Assembly: GCA_020627645.1 (NCBI GenBank)
Contig: JAHDGN010000006.1
Span: 1-27,737 of the forward strand
DNA from: Akkermansiaceae bacterium
Lineage (GTDB): Bacteria; Verrucomicrobiota; Verrucomicrobiia; Verrucomicrobiales; Akkermansiaceae
Direction: 5' to 3'
Length of the DNA: 27,737 nt
Shown here: piece by piece, positions 8,078 to 16,229 of the stretch
How the letters are laid out: the number at the start of each line of letters is the position of its first letter
How positions within the stretch are numbered: position 1 is the stretch's first letter
The notes under the pieces: model-generated
What the model was told of the DNA's origin: nothing
Databases searched by the model: none
Seen by the model: only the letters and a program-made list of their open reading frames with translations
Translations under genes and position numbers: made by a program

Positions 8078-9460
8078 ATGAAACCGTCACTTCGAACCAA
8101 AGCCGAGGCTCTACTTCCATCAATTCCAGCAAAAACCCTCGCTAAAGCTCTCATCGATCTCGCTGAATATTCTCAGGACGCTCAGAACATCGTCGAGACA
8201 TTGATCACCCCACCCACTGAAGCTACTGCGACCTTCAAACGAAAACTTTCAGGAATCAAACGTCGCAAAAAATTTTATCACCGTTTTGCCGAGGTCCGTT
8301 CCTTTGCAAACGAACTTGAATCCCTTTTTGACCTACTCAAGAAGCCAGGCATTCCTAGTAAAGATATCATAGGCGCTCTTGTAAGCTTTTTTCAATCCGA
8401 CTCGAAACTCATGGAAATGGCGGACGATTCGCACGGGGCAATGGGTTACGTCTTCGAATATGTTGCGACCCCACTCTTCGCAAAAGTAGCTTCTAAAATC
8501 GACGACCAAGCCTACCTCATCAAAGTCTTCAATGAATTACACACAGAAAACAATTACGGAGTCCGTGATAGCCTAGTGGATTATGCCAACGAATTCCTAA
8601 CGCCTCAAAGCATCAGCAAAATCCTCCAGCAGTTTCAAAACCACACAGACCAAAGAAACGCGTCCTGGCTTTGTCGAGAACTCACCGCACAACTTGCCAA
8701 TCCTGAGCAATTTGAAGTTGAGATCAAGAAATCGAGCGACCATTACTACCTTGCTCATCTCGTCGACCTCGCAAAGGTTTATCAAGCCGCAAATCGACAC
8801 CAAGACCTCGCCGAACGACTCAACGAGTTCTTTGCTCTCGTCCCCTCACACCATCGCCATCATCTCGAAGAAATTGCCGTCACCTCCTTCCTCGAACTAA
8901 AAAAGCCACAAAAGGCCGTGGAAATCCTATCCCAAGCTTTCCTCAGATCCCCTTCCACGGGAGCCCTTCAAAAGGTCGCTGAAATTTCGACAAAAGCACA
9001 GACGGAAGGCCTCAAAAGACAAGCCTACGAAAGAATCATCGCAGCGCTGAACTTTTGTTCAGCGGATCTCACTTTCCTGCTCGAAAGTGATGCCCACCTC
9101 ATCGCCAACGACTACCTGATCACGCGCCACCAGCAACTGAACGGTGATGACTACTATTCCCTACCCCAACTCGCCTCTAGTTTCAGCTCGAAGGGTTATC
9201 TGCTAGCAGCCTCACTGATCTGGCGTGCACTGACTAACTCCATCCTAGATCGTGCCAGCACGAAGGCCTATCCCCATGGCGCAAAGTATCTTTCTTTGAT
9301 GCACGCGGCTGCTTCCGAAATCTCAAACTGGGAAAATCACCTCAGCCACCCAGAATATCTGCGAAAAATACACGCCAACAACCCACGAAAGACCAGTTTC
9401 TGGAGCAGCGTCCCTGAAGAGATTGTAAACATCGCTCAGGGAGAAACTGAAATTGATTGA
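8078..9460 (+). CDS. DUF6880-like protein of unknown function
   Basis: A 460-residue, predominantly helical protein with no signal peptide or membrane segment. It matches features I associate with DUF6880: an N-terminal helical stretch (KAEALLPSIPAKTLAKALIDLAE), the DDSHGAMGYVFEYVA block at about 115-130, NNYGVRDSLVDYANEFLTP at about 164-182, and a C-terminal RALTNSILDRASTKAYPHGAKYL segment followed by PRKTSFWSSV. The middle looks like a TPR-type repeat region (for example LEEIAVTSFLELKKPQKAVEILSQAF, about residues 267-292). No catalytic motif is evident. It starts 11 bases after the nuclease-domain gene on the same strand, so it probably shares its transcript and ends the restriction island. 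The function is unknown; its place suggests, but does not prove, a role in the defence cassette. Confidence 0.75.
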   Translation: MKPSLRTKAEALLPSIPAKTLAKALIDLAEYSQDAQNIVETLITPPTEATATFKRKLSGIKRRKKFYHRFAEVRSFANELESLFDLLKKPGIPSKDIIGALVSFFQSDSKLMEMADDSHGAMGYVFEYVATPLFAKVASKIDDQAYLIKVFNELHTENNYGVRDSLVDYANEFLTPQSISKILQQFQNHTDQRNASWLCRELTAQLANPEQFEVEIKKSSDHYYLAHLVDLAKVYQAANRHQDLAERLNEFFALVPSHHRHHLEEIAVTSFLELKKPQKAVEILSQAFLRSPSTGALQKVAEISTKAQTEGLKRQAYERIIAALNFCSADLTFLLESDAHLIANDYLITRHQQLNGDDYYSLPQLASSFSSKGYLLAASLIWRALTNSILDRASTKAYPHGAKYLSLMHAAASEISNWENHLSHPEYLRKIHANNPRKTSFWSSVPEEIVNIAQGETEID

Positions 9461-9489
9461 GTCGTTAAAAAAGCATCCTCCACCTCCTT

Positions 9490-9588
9490 CCATCATCCTC
9501 TCTCCATCATCCTCTCTCCATCACTTCTCTCCATCACTTCTCTGCGTCACTTCTCTGCGTCACTCTGTGACCTCTGTGTCTCTGCGGT
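9490..9588. repeat. Degenerate 13-14 bp tandem repeats, pyrimidine-rich
   Basis: Successive units are CCATCATCCTCTCT at 9490-9503 and 9504-9517, CCATCACTTCTCT at 9518-9530 and 9531-9543, and GCGTCACTTCTCT at 9544-9556, then a related tail ending CTCTGTGTCTCTGCGGT at 9588. The units change stepwise from left to right. The tail matches the CTCTGCG/CTCTGTG-type dispersed repeat I recall from many environmental bacterial genomes, usually seen next to genes as the reverse complement. It fills much of the gap between the restriction island and the flavin-reductase gene (9461-9664); nothing else is recognisable there except a C9 run at 9640-9648. Confidence 0.85.
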
Positions 9589-9664
9589 AAAAAAACCTCA
9601 GCCCTTCTATTTAATCGATCATTCCTCAGTTGCACTCCTCCCCCCCCCTCTTCATCCTCACCAC

Positions 9665-10264
9665 ATGACTTTCGACCTAGAATCTCTCCCACCAAGTGAC
9701 CGATACAAAATCCTCGCTTCCCTCGTCATGCCTCGACCCATTGCTTGGGTCACCACCGTCGACCGCAATGGCAAACCCAATGCAGCCCCTTACTCTTTCT
9801 TCAACGTCTTCGGAGCCAACCCACCCCTAGTCGCCTTCGCCCCAGGAAACAAAGCCCCAGACACCCCAAAGGATACCGCTAAAAATATTCGCCAAACCCG
9901 CGAATTCGTCATCCACCTTCTCGATGAACCACTCGGGCAGGTCATGGTCAACACCTCCGCAACTCTTCCCCACGGCGAAAACGAGCTTGAGATCAACAAC
10001 ATCGAAACCATTCCATCCGAAAAAATCAACGTCCCCCGCATCGCCGACACTCCCGTCGCTCTCGAGTGCACTGAGCACTCCACGATCGAAATCGGTAGCA
10101 ACCGCCTTGTCCTAGGGATTGTTCATCTCGTTCATGTCCGCGAAGGCATCATGAACGAAAAAGGCTACCTCCAAGAAGGCACCTACTTCCCCATCGGCCG
10201 AATGTCCTCACCAGATTGGTATACCAAAACCAACGACCAATTCGAAATCCCACGTCCAGACTAG
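9665..10264 (+). CDS. Flavin reductase family protein (FMN-binding split barrel)
   Basis: A 199-residue protein of the DIM6/NTAB-type flavin reductase family, which binds FMN in a split-barrel fold and typically acts in NAD(P)H-dependent flavin or small-molecule reduction. Supporting blocks are RPIAWVTTVDRNGKPNAAPYSFFN (about residues 24-47), the family's FMN-contact region, followed by NPPLVAFAPG (about 51-60) and TAKNIRQTREFVIHLLDEPL (about 70-89). The length is normal and there is no signal peptide, so it is probably cytosolic. ATG 9665 matches the expected N-terminus; no clear ribosome binding site precedes it. It stands alone on the + strand after the repeat block and 69 bases before the sigma-factor gene. 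The substrate cannot be inferred from context. Confidence 0.88.
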   Translation: MTFDLESLPPSDRYKILASLVMPRPIAWVTTVDRNGKPNAAPYSFFNVFGANPPLVAFAPGNKAPDTPKDTAKNIRQTREFVIHLLDEPLGQVMVNTSATLPHGENELEINNIETIPSEKINVPRIADTPVALECTEHSTIEIGSNRLVLGIVHLVHVREGIMNEKGYLQEGTYFPIGRMSSPDWYTKTNDQFEIPRPD

Positions 10265-10333
10265 CTAAACCACACACCCTAAGAAATATCGGGGAAGATC
10301 ACCTATTGTTTGAAATCAATCAGCGTTTCTCCA

Positions 10334-10900
10334 ATGCCCGACTTCCAAACACGCCTCAGTCTCATCAAACGCGTGCGTAATACCGACGACACAAATTCGT
10401 GGGCAGAATTCGTGAACATCTACACCCCAGTCATATTCGGATTTCTCCGAAAAAGAGGCATATCGCCAGTCGACTCCGAAGACGTCACTCAAGAAGTCTT
10501 CCGCGCCCTTGCCAAAGCCCTCCCCGAATTCCAACTCGACAAATCCATCGGCACATTCCGCAACTGGCTATTCACCGTCACACGCTCCAAACTCAATAAC
10601 CACCTCAACAAGTCAAAACGGACCGACATTCCTACCGACCAACTCATCGAGGAAGCAGACACCCGCGATTGGGACCAATTCTACTTTAAAGAGCTTTTTT
10701 CACACGCTTGTCAGCAAGTCGAAAAAGAAATTGATCCTTCTTCTTGGGAAGCCTTCTGGCGCACTGCCGTAAATATGGAGCCCATTGAGTCTGTCGCTCA
10801 AGACCTTGCCCTCTCTACCGCAAACACCTACCAAAAGAAATCCCGCGTAGCTGCCCGAATCCGCAACGCAATCCGAGAGATTGACGAATCGGTCATCTAA
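10334..10900 (+). CDS. ECF-type RNA polymerase sigma factor (PVC type, kinase-associated)
   Basis: A sigma-70 family factor of about 188 residues. Region 2 is clear: SWAEFVNIYTPVIFGFLRKRG, SEDVTQEVFRALAKALPEF, and GTFRNWLFTVTRSKLNNHL. Region 4 is more divergent (SVAQDLALSTANTYQKKSRVAARIRNAI near the end) but keeps the helix-turn-helix pattern. This form, with xYxPxxFGFLRKRG and GTFRxWLFTVTRxK, is characteristic of sigma factors in Planctomycetota and Verrucomicrobiota that sit near Ser/Thr kinases. ATG 10334 (MPDFQTRLSLIKRV) is chosen over an in-frame TTG at 10310 because family members begin close to this point. It leads a cluster with two secreted proteins and a kinase. No classical anti-sigma gene is adjacent, so control by the kinase at 13335 is a reasonable inference. 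Confidence 0.88.
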   Translation: MPDFQTRLSLIKRVRNTDDTNSWAEFVNIYTPVIFGFLRKRGISPVDSEDVTQEVFRALAKALPEFQLDKSIGTFRNWLFTVTRSKLNNHLNKSKRTDIPTDQLIEEADTRDWDQFYFKELFSHACQQVEKEIDPSSWEAFWRTAVNMEPIESVAQDLALSTANTYQKKSRVAARIRNAIREIDESVI

Positions 10901-10942
10901 AAAAATCAAAAAAATCCCCCCCGTTTGTCAAAGTCTCTCCTC

Positions 10943-10973
10943 TCGTTGGTATGCCCCTTGTGAAGACCAACGA
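10943..10973 (+). promoter_or_regulatory. Inverted repeat just upstream of a start codon
   Basis: TCGTTGGT (10943-10950) and ACCAACGA (10966-10973) form perfect 8-bp arms with a 15-base loop, ending 3 bases before the ATG at 10977. No T-run follows, so a terminator is unlikely. It could be an RNA hairpin at the translation start or a dyad for a DNA-binding regulator. Confidence 0.55.
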
Positions 10974-10976
10974 AAT

Positions 10977-11747
10977 ATGAAAAAAATAACTTCACTATTC
11001 GCCCTCACTATCGCCCTCACAAAGGCAGATCCAATACAACTTCCTGTCTACTCGACCTTCGATGGCGATGCCGACGGATGGGTTTCTTCCTCAACTGCGT
11101 TTCAACACTATCCTCAAGCCGGAAATCCTGATGGATGCATCGGACTAGAAGATGTCGGATCTGATGGAAACTGGGCCATCGCTCCAGCCAAATTTCTTGG
11201 CGACTGGACTGCACTGAATGAAAGAGGCGCAGTTTTTTTCGATCACAAGGTCTTCGATCCCGGAACTGGTGTCCTTGAGTCATATGGCTATCAAGTCCGC
11301 ATCTCCGGCCCTAACGGGGCACAGGCCACATGGTATGGCCCTACCCCCACGGGCGCCACACCCTGGCGTAGCATGCGCGTCCCAATCCGCGAATCAGCTT
11401 GGACTCTGTCAGAAGGAACCAACTGGTCTCAACTCCTTAGGAACGTCACCAAATTCGAAGTAAAAATGGAGATGTTCAATAATTCTGGTGGGACCTCCAA
11501 CGACAAAGACGCCCTCGACAACATCGGCCTCGCGATCGTTGATCAAGGCTGCAACCTCGCCATTCAGATGCGCCCCACTCTTCGGTTCCAAACCGTAGCT
11601 GGCCGAATCTATGTCATCGAAACCTCACGAGACAACGTCACTTTCACTCGCCTCTCAACCATTCAGGGAACTGGAAATTTTGTCACCTACACAGACCTTC
11701 GCCAACTTCCCAAAAGGCAATTCTACCGTCTCGTCTGCCCTCAATAA
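10977..11747 (+). CDS. Secreted protein with laminin-like (jelly-roll) domain
   Basis: Starting at ATG 10977 the product is about 256 residues with a short signal-peptide-like start (MKKITSLFALTIALTKA). A longer reading frame from 10881 is rejected because it would bury this signal. The mature part begins with STFDGDADGWVSS and contains GNPDGCIGLEDVG, FDHKVFDPG, and VRISGPNGAQATWYGPTP, a pattern resembling laminin-B-like beta-sandwich domains of exported bacterial proteins. The C-terminal segment (RFQTVAGRIYVIETSRDNVTFTRL, ending QFYRLVCP) is a small module seen at the ends of many secreted Verrucomicrobiota proteins. It follows the sigma gene by 76 bases. Its ligand and role are unknown. Confidence 0.75.
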   Translation: MKKITSLFALTIALTKADPIQLPVYSTFDGDADGWVSSSTAFQHYPQAGNPDGCIGLEDVGSDGNWAIAPAKFLGDWTALNERGAVFFDHKVFDPGTGVLESYGYQVRISGPNGAQATWYGPTPTGATPWRSMRVPIRESAWTLSEGTNWSQLLRNVTKFEVKMEMFNNSGGTSNDKDALDNIGLAIVDQGCNLAIQMRPTLRFQTVAGRIYVIETSRDNVTFTRLSTIQGTGNFVTYTDLRQLPKRQFYRLVCPQ

Positions 11748-11761
11748 CAAACCTCAAAATC

Positions 11762-11809
11762 TGGCCTCCTTCGGACCCTCTCCGCAGGACAATCCACCGG
11801 AGGAGGCCA
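11762..11809 (+). promoter_or_regulatory. Hairpin sequestering the Shine-Dalgarno of the beta-helix gene
   Basis: TGGCCTCCTTCGG (11762-11774) pairs with CCGGAGGAGGCCA (11797-11809): 13 pairs, one of them G-U, with a 22-base loop. The right arm contains GGAGGAGG (11799-11806), the ribosome binding site for ATG 11811. When folded, the site would be hidden. This suggests translational control; no T-run follows, so it is not an obvious terminator. Confidence 0.65.
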
Positions 11810-11810
11810 A

Positions 11811-13316
11811 ATGAAATTTTGTATCATGAAACTCCTCATCATCTTCATCCTGACTCTTCCTCTCACCGCAGCGCCCGACTTCTACGTCAATCAGGCAGCC
11901 ACCGGCAACAACGACGGTTCCTCCTGGGAAAACGCCTTTACCACACTCACCGACGCCTTATCACAAGCAATCTCCAGCCAAGGTGGAACCGAAATCTGGG
12001 TCGCATCGGGCACCTACTACCCCGACGAAGGACAATCTTCGAGCAACAACGATGAATTCTCTGAATTCCCTCTTCAATCCAACACCACCCTTCTTGGAGG
12101 CTTCATCGGAAACGAAACCTCAGCCAATGAAAGAAACCCCATCATTCACCCAACCATCCTGTCGGGTGATCTCGAACAAAACGATCTTGATCCCAATTCC
12201 AACGACCTCCCAGAAAATCTCACCCACATCCAAGGGACCAACTCCAGAACCTTGATCTCGATAGGTTCCGGTGCTGAGAACATCCATCTCGATGGATTCT
12301 TTCTCACCTCCGCCCGAACCAATCTCGCCCTCTTTCGAGCTTCCGCCACCGTCACGAATTGCCACATCCTCGGAGGATTCAAAGCCGGCATCTCTCTCAC
12401 CAACTCAAGCACTCTAAATATCAGCAATTCAACCATCACCCACTGCGCCTCACGTGGAATTTTTGTCGCGACCGAATCAGTTTTCAATGCCGATTGCGTC
12501 ACCATGAGCGATACCGAAAACCCTATCATTTCATCATCCAGCGACGCCACCGTGAATCTAACGCGCACATGCTTCAAAAGAATCAACATCGCTCCCAATG
12601 GGCTCCCTTCCGCCATCGCTCTATTTTCAAACGCGTCCCTGAATATCAGATCCTCCCTATTCTTGGAGACTCCCGACCAAAGCTCACCAGCTCCGGTCAT
12701 CCGCATGGACACAGACAAACCCTGCCTAATCTCAAACACCACTTTTTATGGGCATGACCGCACCGCTATTGCGAACACTCACTCAACTCCTGGTACTCTC
12801 ACGATTACCAACACAATAATCTGGGACACCAACGACTTTTCCCCTCAAGTCTCACATCCTTCCCCAACCATATCGCATACCCTGATTGAGAACGAAAACC
12901 TTCCAGGACTCAACAACCTCGATGGCACCCTCTCCACCCCTAATCAAATCTTCACCGACCCTACCAACAACGACTTTCGTCTACACCCAGATTCGCCAGC
13001 CCTCGACGCTGGATCCAACACATTTGTCACCGAGCACCTCGACCTTGCCAAGAAACTACGCATCAGTGGCACCGTTGACCTTGGCGCCTTCGAAGGGTCG
13101 TTTACAGCATCAAGCCTACCTTCTCTCACCATTCAAAATCTTGGATCCAGTATTCTACTCACGCTATCCCCTCCCCCAACCAGCAACCTCATTCTTGAAG
13201 AATCAATAAATTTGCACGCTTGGGCTTCCCGACTCGCCATCACCCCAAATCAATCCATATACTCAATCCCCATCGAAAATTCATCTCCACGATTTTTTCG
13301 ACTCTCAACACCCTAG
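11811..13316 (+). CDS. Secreted right-handed parallel beta-helix protein
   Basis: A 501-residue exported protein. ATG 11811 is preceded by one of the best ribosome binding sites in the window (GGAGGAGG, 4-base spacing); an internal ATG at 11823 also gives a good signal peptide (MKLLIIFILTLPLTAA). The mature protein opens with DFYVNQAATGNNDGSSWENA, the typical entry of bacterial beta-helix proteins (LamG/pectate-lyase-like, often DUF1565-type), followed by TEIWVASGTYYP. Imperfect coils of about 22-25 residues follow with N/T/S-rich turns. The chain ends with a beta-sandwich-like tail (LTLSPPPTSNLILEESINL, then PRFFRLSTP). Such proteins are often carbohydrate-binding or -degrading, or structural; no catalytic residues can be named here. 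It ends 18 bases before the kinase. Confidence 0.82.
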   Translation: MKFCIMKLLIIFILTLPLTAAPDFYVNQAATGNNDGSSWENAFTTLTDALSQAISSQGGTEIWVASGTYYPDEGQSSSNNDEFSEFPLQSNTTLLGGFIGNETSANERNPIIHPTILSGDLEQNDLDPNSNDLPENLTHIQGTNSRTLISIGSGAENIHLDGFFLTSARTNLALFRASATVTNCHILGGFKAGISLTNSSTLNISNSTITHCASRGIFVATESVFNADCVTMSDTENPIISSSSDATVNLTRTCFKRINIAPNGLPSAIALFSNASLNIRSSLFLETPDQSSPAPVIRMDTDKPCLISNTTFYGHDRTAIANTHSTPGTLTITNTIIWDTNDFSPQVSHPSPTISHTLIENENLPGLNNLDGTLSTPNQIFTDPTNNDFRLHPDSPALDAGSNTFVTEHLDLAKKLRISGTVDLGAFEGSFTASSLPSLTIQNLGSSILLTLSPPPTSNLILEESINLHAWASRLAITPNQSIYSIPIENSSPRFFRLSTP

Positions 13317-13334
13317 TAGTTTGCTCACCAACCA

Positions 13335-15302
13335 ATGCCCGAATCCGACCCCATTGCCGAACTAGCTCCTTTTATTCAAGCGGCCCGCATAACCGGAGAA
13401 TCCTTTATTCCTCCAGACGGACTATCAGACCGCCTGATCGCCAAACGAACCTCTCCCATCCCTGAAGAAAACCTCCCCGCTACCTTCGGCCCTTATACCC
13501 TCGAAAAAGTTCTCGGGCGCGGCGCCTCAGGAACCGTCTACCAAGCATTTGACCCACAACTCGGACGTCACATAGCTGTCAAGATTCTTGCTCCTGAACT
13601 CGCAAACTTACCCGACTCTCGCCAACGCTTCCTCCGTGAAGGCCGGGCCGCCGCCGCCCTACAACACGAAAACCTAATGCCGCTCTTCGCAGTCCACGAA
13701 GACACTCCACTCCCCTCCCTCTGCTCACCTCTCCTTCACGGCGAAACTCTCCAACAAAAAATCGATCGAGACGGACCACTCTCCGCAAACGAAATCCACC
13801 CCATTGCCCTCGATATCACCCACGGACTTCAACATGCTCACGACGCCGGCATCATCCATCGCGACATCAAACCCTCAAATATCTTTTACGACCAAAAAGC
13901 AAACCGAGCCATCATCATGGACTTCGGACTCTCCCACACCCTTAACTCACCATCAAATCTAACTCTCAACGGAACCATTGTGGGAACTCCCGAATTCCTA
14001 GCTCCAGAACAAATCGATGACTCACCCAACCTAACCCCAGCCGCCGATTTTTACGCCCTTGGATCCACCCTCTATGCTCTGGCCACAGGCAACCCTCCCT
14101 TTGCCGCCAACTCACTGACCAGCCTCCTAAAAAAAGTTGCCACCGACTCTCCACCAAACCCAAAAACAACAGATTCATCTCTCAATCAACTCATCCTCTC
14201 TCTCCTATCCAAAAACCCCAAAGAGCGGCCAGCCAACGCTAAAACGATCGCATCCCAACTTCAACCAAATCAAAGACCAAAACCAACGTTCATTCAAAAA
14301 ACCGGCCTCCTCAAAATTTTGGCCGCAGTCATAACCCTCTCCCTAATTTCCTTCCTCTCCCTACACTTCCTGAACAACAAAAGAGCTCAAACACCCCCGT
14401 CCGACTTCGACTTATTCCAACATATAACATCCAATCAAACCAACATCATCATTGAGAAGAGTGGCATCCACACTCTTCCGAGTCTGAATCTCAGTCACGA
14501 ACTCACCATCACCGCCAACCAACCTAACACTATCCTCGACTTCAAACCCGATCGCCCCCCCTTCATCACAACAACCAAAAATCTCACCTTCAAAAACCTA
14601 ACAATTCGACTCAATCCATCCCCCGACTCCCCTCTCGAACACGGCATCGTCACTTCCGGCCAAAATCTCAACTTTATCAACTGCCGAATCGAACACCGCG
14701 GCCATGGCACCAAACCCGGCAACCAATTGGCACTCATCCTCGCTCATTCTCCGATAAACTGCCAACTCACCGATTGCCAACTCTTTGCCATGCGGTCACC
14801 ACTTTTCCGAGCCCCTTCCGGATCCTCTCTAAAACTCAAAAAATCACTCCTCATCACCACTAGCCTTCTCAAAGCCTCCAGCGAAGGAGGTCAAATCATG
14901 GAACTAGACCACTGCACCGCCATCACCACCTCCCTTGCCATGGCCAACCGGAACAACAAAAACACAAAAATCTCAGCTCACAATTCCTATCTCGAAACAA
15001 ACCAAGCCTTCCTCTGGGTCCCTGCAGGCGAACTCAACAACATCTCAAACACCATCACCTGGTCAGGAAACAATAACACCTTTGCCACTTCCCTCTCTTT
15101 TCTCTCACTTGCCAAAAGAGGATTTCGCATGGAACAACACGACCAAAACCTCACCTCGCTAACTCAGTGGCAAAAATTCTGGAAAACCGACTCCTCCAGC
15201 CAGCAAGCCAAACCCCGCTACAACAAAAAGGCCCGACTCCTTTACAACTCCTCCGCCTCCTCGTTCAGAGAAAAAAATTTCCCCGGCCCTCACCAACACT
15301 GA
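13335..15302 (+). CDS. Transmembrane Ser/Thr protein kinase with beta-helix-like sensor domain
   Basis: A 655-residue Hanks-type kinase. The glycine loop is GRGASGTV (61-68), the ATP lysine is K83 in AVKIL, the catalytic loop HRDIKPSN is at 175-182 (D177), the metal-binding DFG at 196-198, and the LAPE element at 222-225. All key residues are present, so it should be active. A single membrane helix follows at about 325-344. The remaining 300 or so residues, expected outside the cytoplasm, show short repeated strands (for example LTFKNLTIRLNPS, LNFINCRIEHRG, CQLTDCQLF) suggesting a parallel beta-helix, echoing the protein encoded just upstream. It ends the sigma/secreted-protein cluster and converges on the anti-sigma gene 15 bases away. 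I infer it senses an envelope or polymer signal and may phosphorylate the cluster's sigma factor. Confidence 0.9.
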   Translation: MPESDPIAELAPFIQAARITGESFIPPDGLSDRLIAKRTSPIPEENLPATFGPYTLEKVLGRGASGTVYQAFDPQLGRHIAVKILAPELANLPDSRQRFLREGRAAAALQHENLMPLFAVHEDTPLPSLCSPLLHGETLQQKIDRDGPLSANEIHPIALDITHGLQHAHDAGIIHRDIKPSNIFYDQKANRAIIMDFGLSHTLNSPSNLTLNGTIVGTPEFLAPEQIDDSPNLTPAADFYALGSTLYALATGNPPFAANSLTSLLKKVATDSPPNPKTTDSSLNQLILSLLSKNPKERPANAKTIASQLQPNQRPKPTFIQKTGLLKILAAVITLSLISFLSLHFLNNKRAQTPPSDFDLFQHITSNQTNIIIEKSGIHTLPSLNLSHELTITANQPNTILDFKPDRPPFITTTKNLTFKNLTIRLNPSPDSPLEHGIVTSGQNLNFINCRIEHRGHGTKPGNQLALILAHSPINCQLTDCQLFAMRSPLFRAPSGSSLKLKKSLLITTSLLKASSEGGQIMELDHCTAITTSLAMANRNNKNTKISAHNSYLETNQAFLWVPAGELNNISNTITWSGNNNTFATSLSFLSLAKRGFRMEQHDQNLTSLTQWQKFWKTDSSSQQAKPRYNKKARLLYNSSASSFREKNFPGPHQH

Positions 15303-15317
15303 CAAACCAAACACGTC

Positions 15318-16229
15318 CTAAAACACCCCAGCCAACTCCTCCTGACTCATCTTACTCAGCAACAAATACACATGCTCGGCATCCGACCACTTTGTCACCG
15401 CCCAACCATCATTTTTTTCACACCCTCGACACTCCGTCACCGCATCCTTTAACTGCTTCAACTCCTCTTCCTCGACATCCTCCCTTTCCATCATCACCAA
15501 ATGCACCACCTTTCCATTCTTCCGATAACAGACCAAAGACGCCCTCTTCTTTTCTTCTCCAATCTCTAATAGCCTGCAACCAACCCCCTTTACCCCCTGC
15601 AATCCCTTCGGCAAACTCTCGGGACTCGGCAAATTCCTTCCCTTCAACCACTCATACAACGCCGCCTGCCGATCATTCTGCAAATCCAAAGAGAAAAACG
15701 GCGATTTCAACATATCAATCGCAGACAAATGTATTTCCTGGGTTGTCGTTCCAGCCAACGCCCGACCTCCAGCTCCCGCAAAGAAAACCACCACTCCCAA
15801 CATCATCGCCAACACCGCAGCAATCGAACTCCCCCAAGCCAAGTACCCCAAGAAACCACGCTTCCTTTTCCCCCTTGGCATCTCTTCAACCTTCATTTCT
15901 ACCTCCATCGCACTCAAAATATCTTCCTTCAACCCCTCCGGAGCTCTCACTCCAGCCAAGGCACCAACAAAATCGGAATCAAACTCAGCAGGCACTTCCT
16001 CCGCCCCATCCAACACCACAAAAATCGTTTCCCGTAAATCCTCAGGAATCTCAACCCGGGCCAACAGCTGCGCAAATTCCGCATCTCGAGCCCTCTCACC
16101 AGCCAACCATTCACCCAACTCACGATCCTTCGCAACCAAAGCCAATGCCTCAGCAAACGCTGGCTCATCCGCATCCTGCCCTTCAGGGCGATAGCTTCCC
16201 AAAATAAATTTAGCTCTTTCCTTATCCAT
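15318..16229 (-). CDS. Membrane-anchored anti-sigma factor (putative, Verrucomicrobiota type)
   Basis: A 303-residue protein overlapping the end of the ECF sigma gene by 8 bases, the classic arrangement for an anti-sigma partner. The N-terminal cytosolic part has KFILGSYRPEGQDADEPAFAEAL and two related motifs, IPEDLRETIF (61-70) and APEGLKEDIL (96-105). One membrane helix lies at about 127-150 (YLAWGSSIAAVLAMMLGVVVFF). The distal domain (LYEWLKGRNLPSPESLP, VGCRLLEIG, RASLVCYRKNGKVVHLVMM) matches a form I recall from anti-sigma-like proteins of Verrucomicrobiota. It has cysteines at VGCRLL, LVCYRK and ECRGCEK, the last a CxxC, which might be redox or metal responsive. The assignment rests mainly on context and topology. 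Confidence 0.75.
   Translation of the reverse strand: MDKERAKFILGSYRPEGQDADEPAFAEALALVAKDRELGEWLAGERARDAEFAQLLARVEIPEDLRETIFVVLDGAEEVPAEFDSDFVGALAGVRAPEGLKEDILSAMEVEMKVEEMPRGKRKRGFLGYLAWGSSIAAVLAMMLGVVVFFAGAGGRALAGTTTQEIHLSAIDMLKSPFFSLDLQNDRQAALYEWLKGRNLPSPESLPKGLQGVKGVGCRLLEIGEEKKRASLVCYRKNGKVVHLVMMEREDVEEEELKQLKDAVTECRGCEKNDGWAVTKWSDAEHVYLLLSKMSQEELAGVF

Noticed and set aside
9640..9648. C9 run before the flavin-reductase start, considered as a slippage switch
   Set aside because: It is 16 bases upstream of the ATG outside coding sequence; without promoter data no effect can be argued.
10881..10976. Upstream extension of the laminin-like protein
   Set aside because: It would overlap the sigma gene end and place 32 polar residues before an evident signal peptide.
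15167..16207. Long + strand Pro/Ser/Gln-rich frame of 346 codons
   Set aside because: Low-complexity shadow of the - strand anti-sigma gene, produced by the C-rich strand; the - strand frame has domains and a membrane helix.
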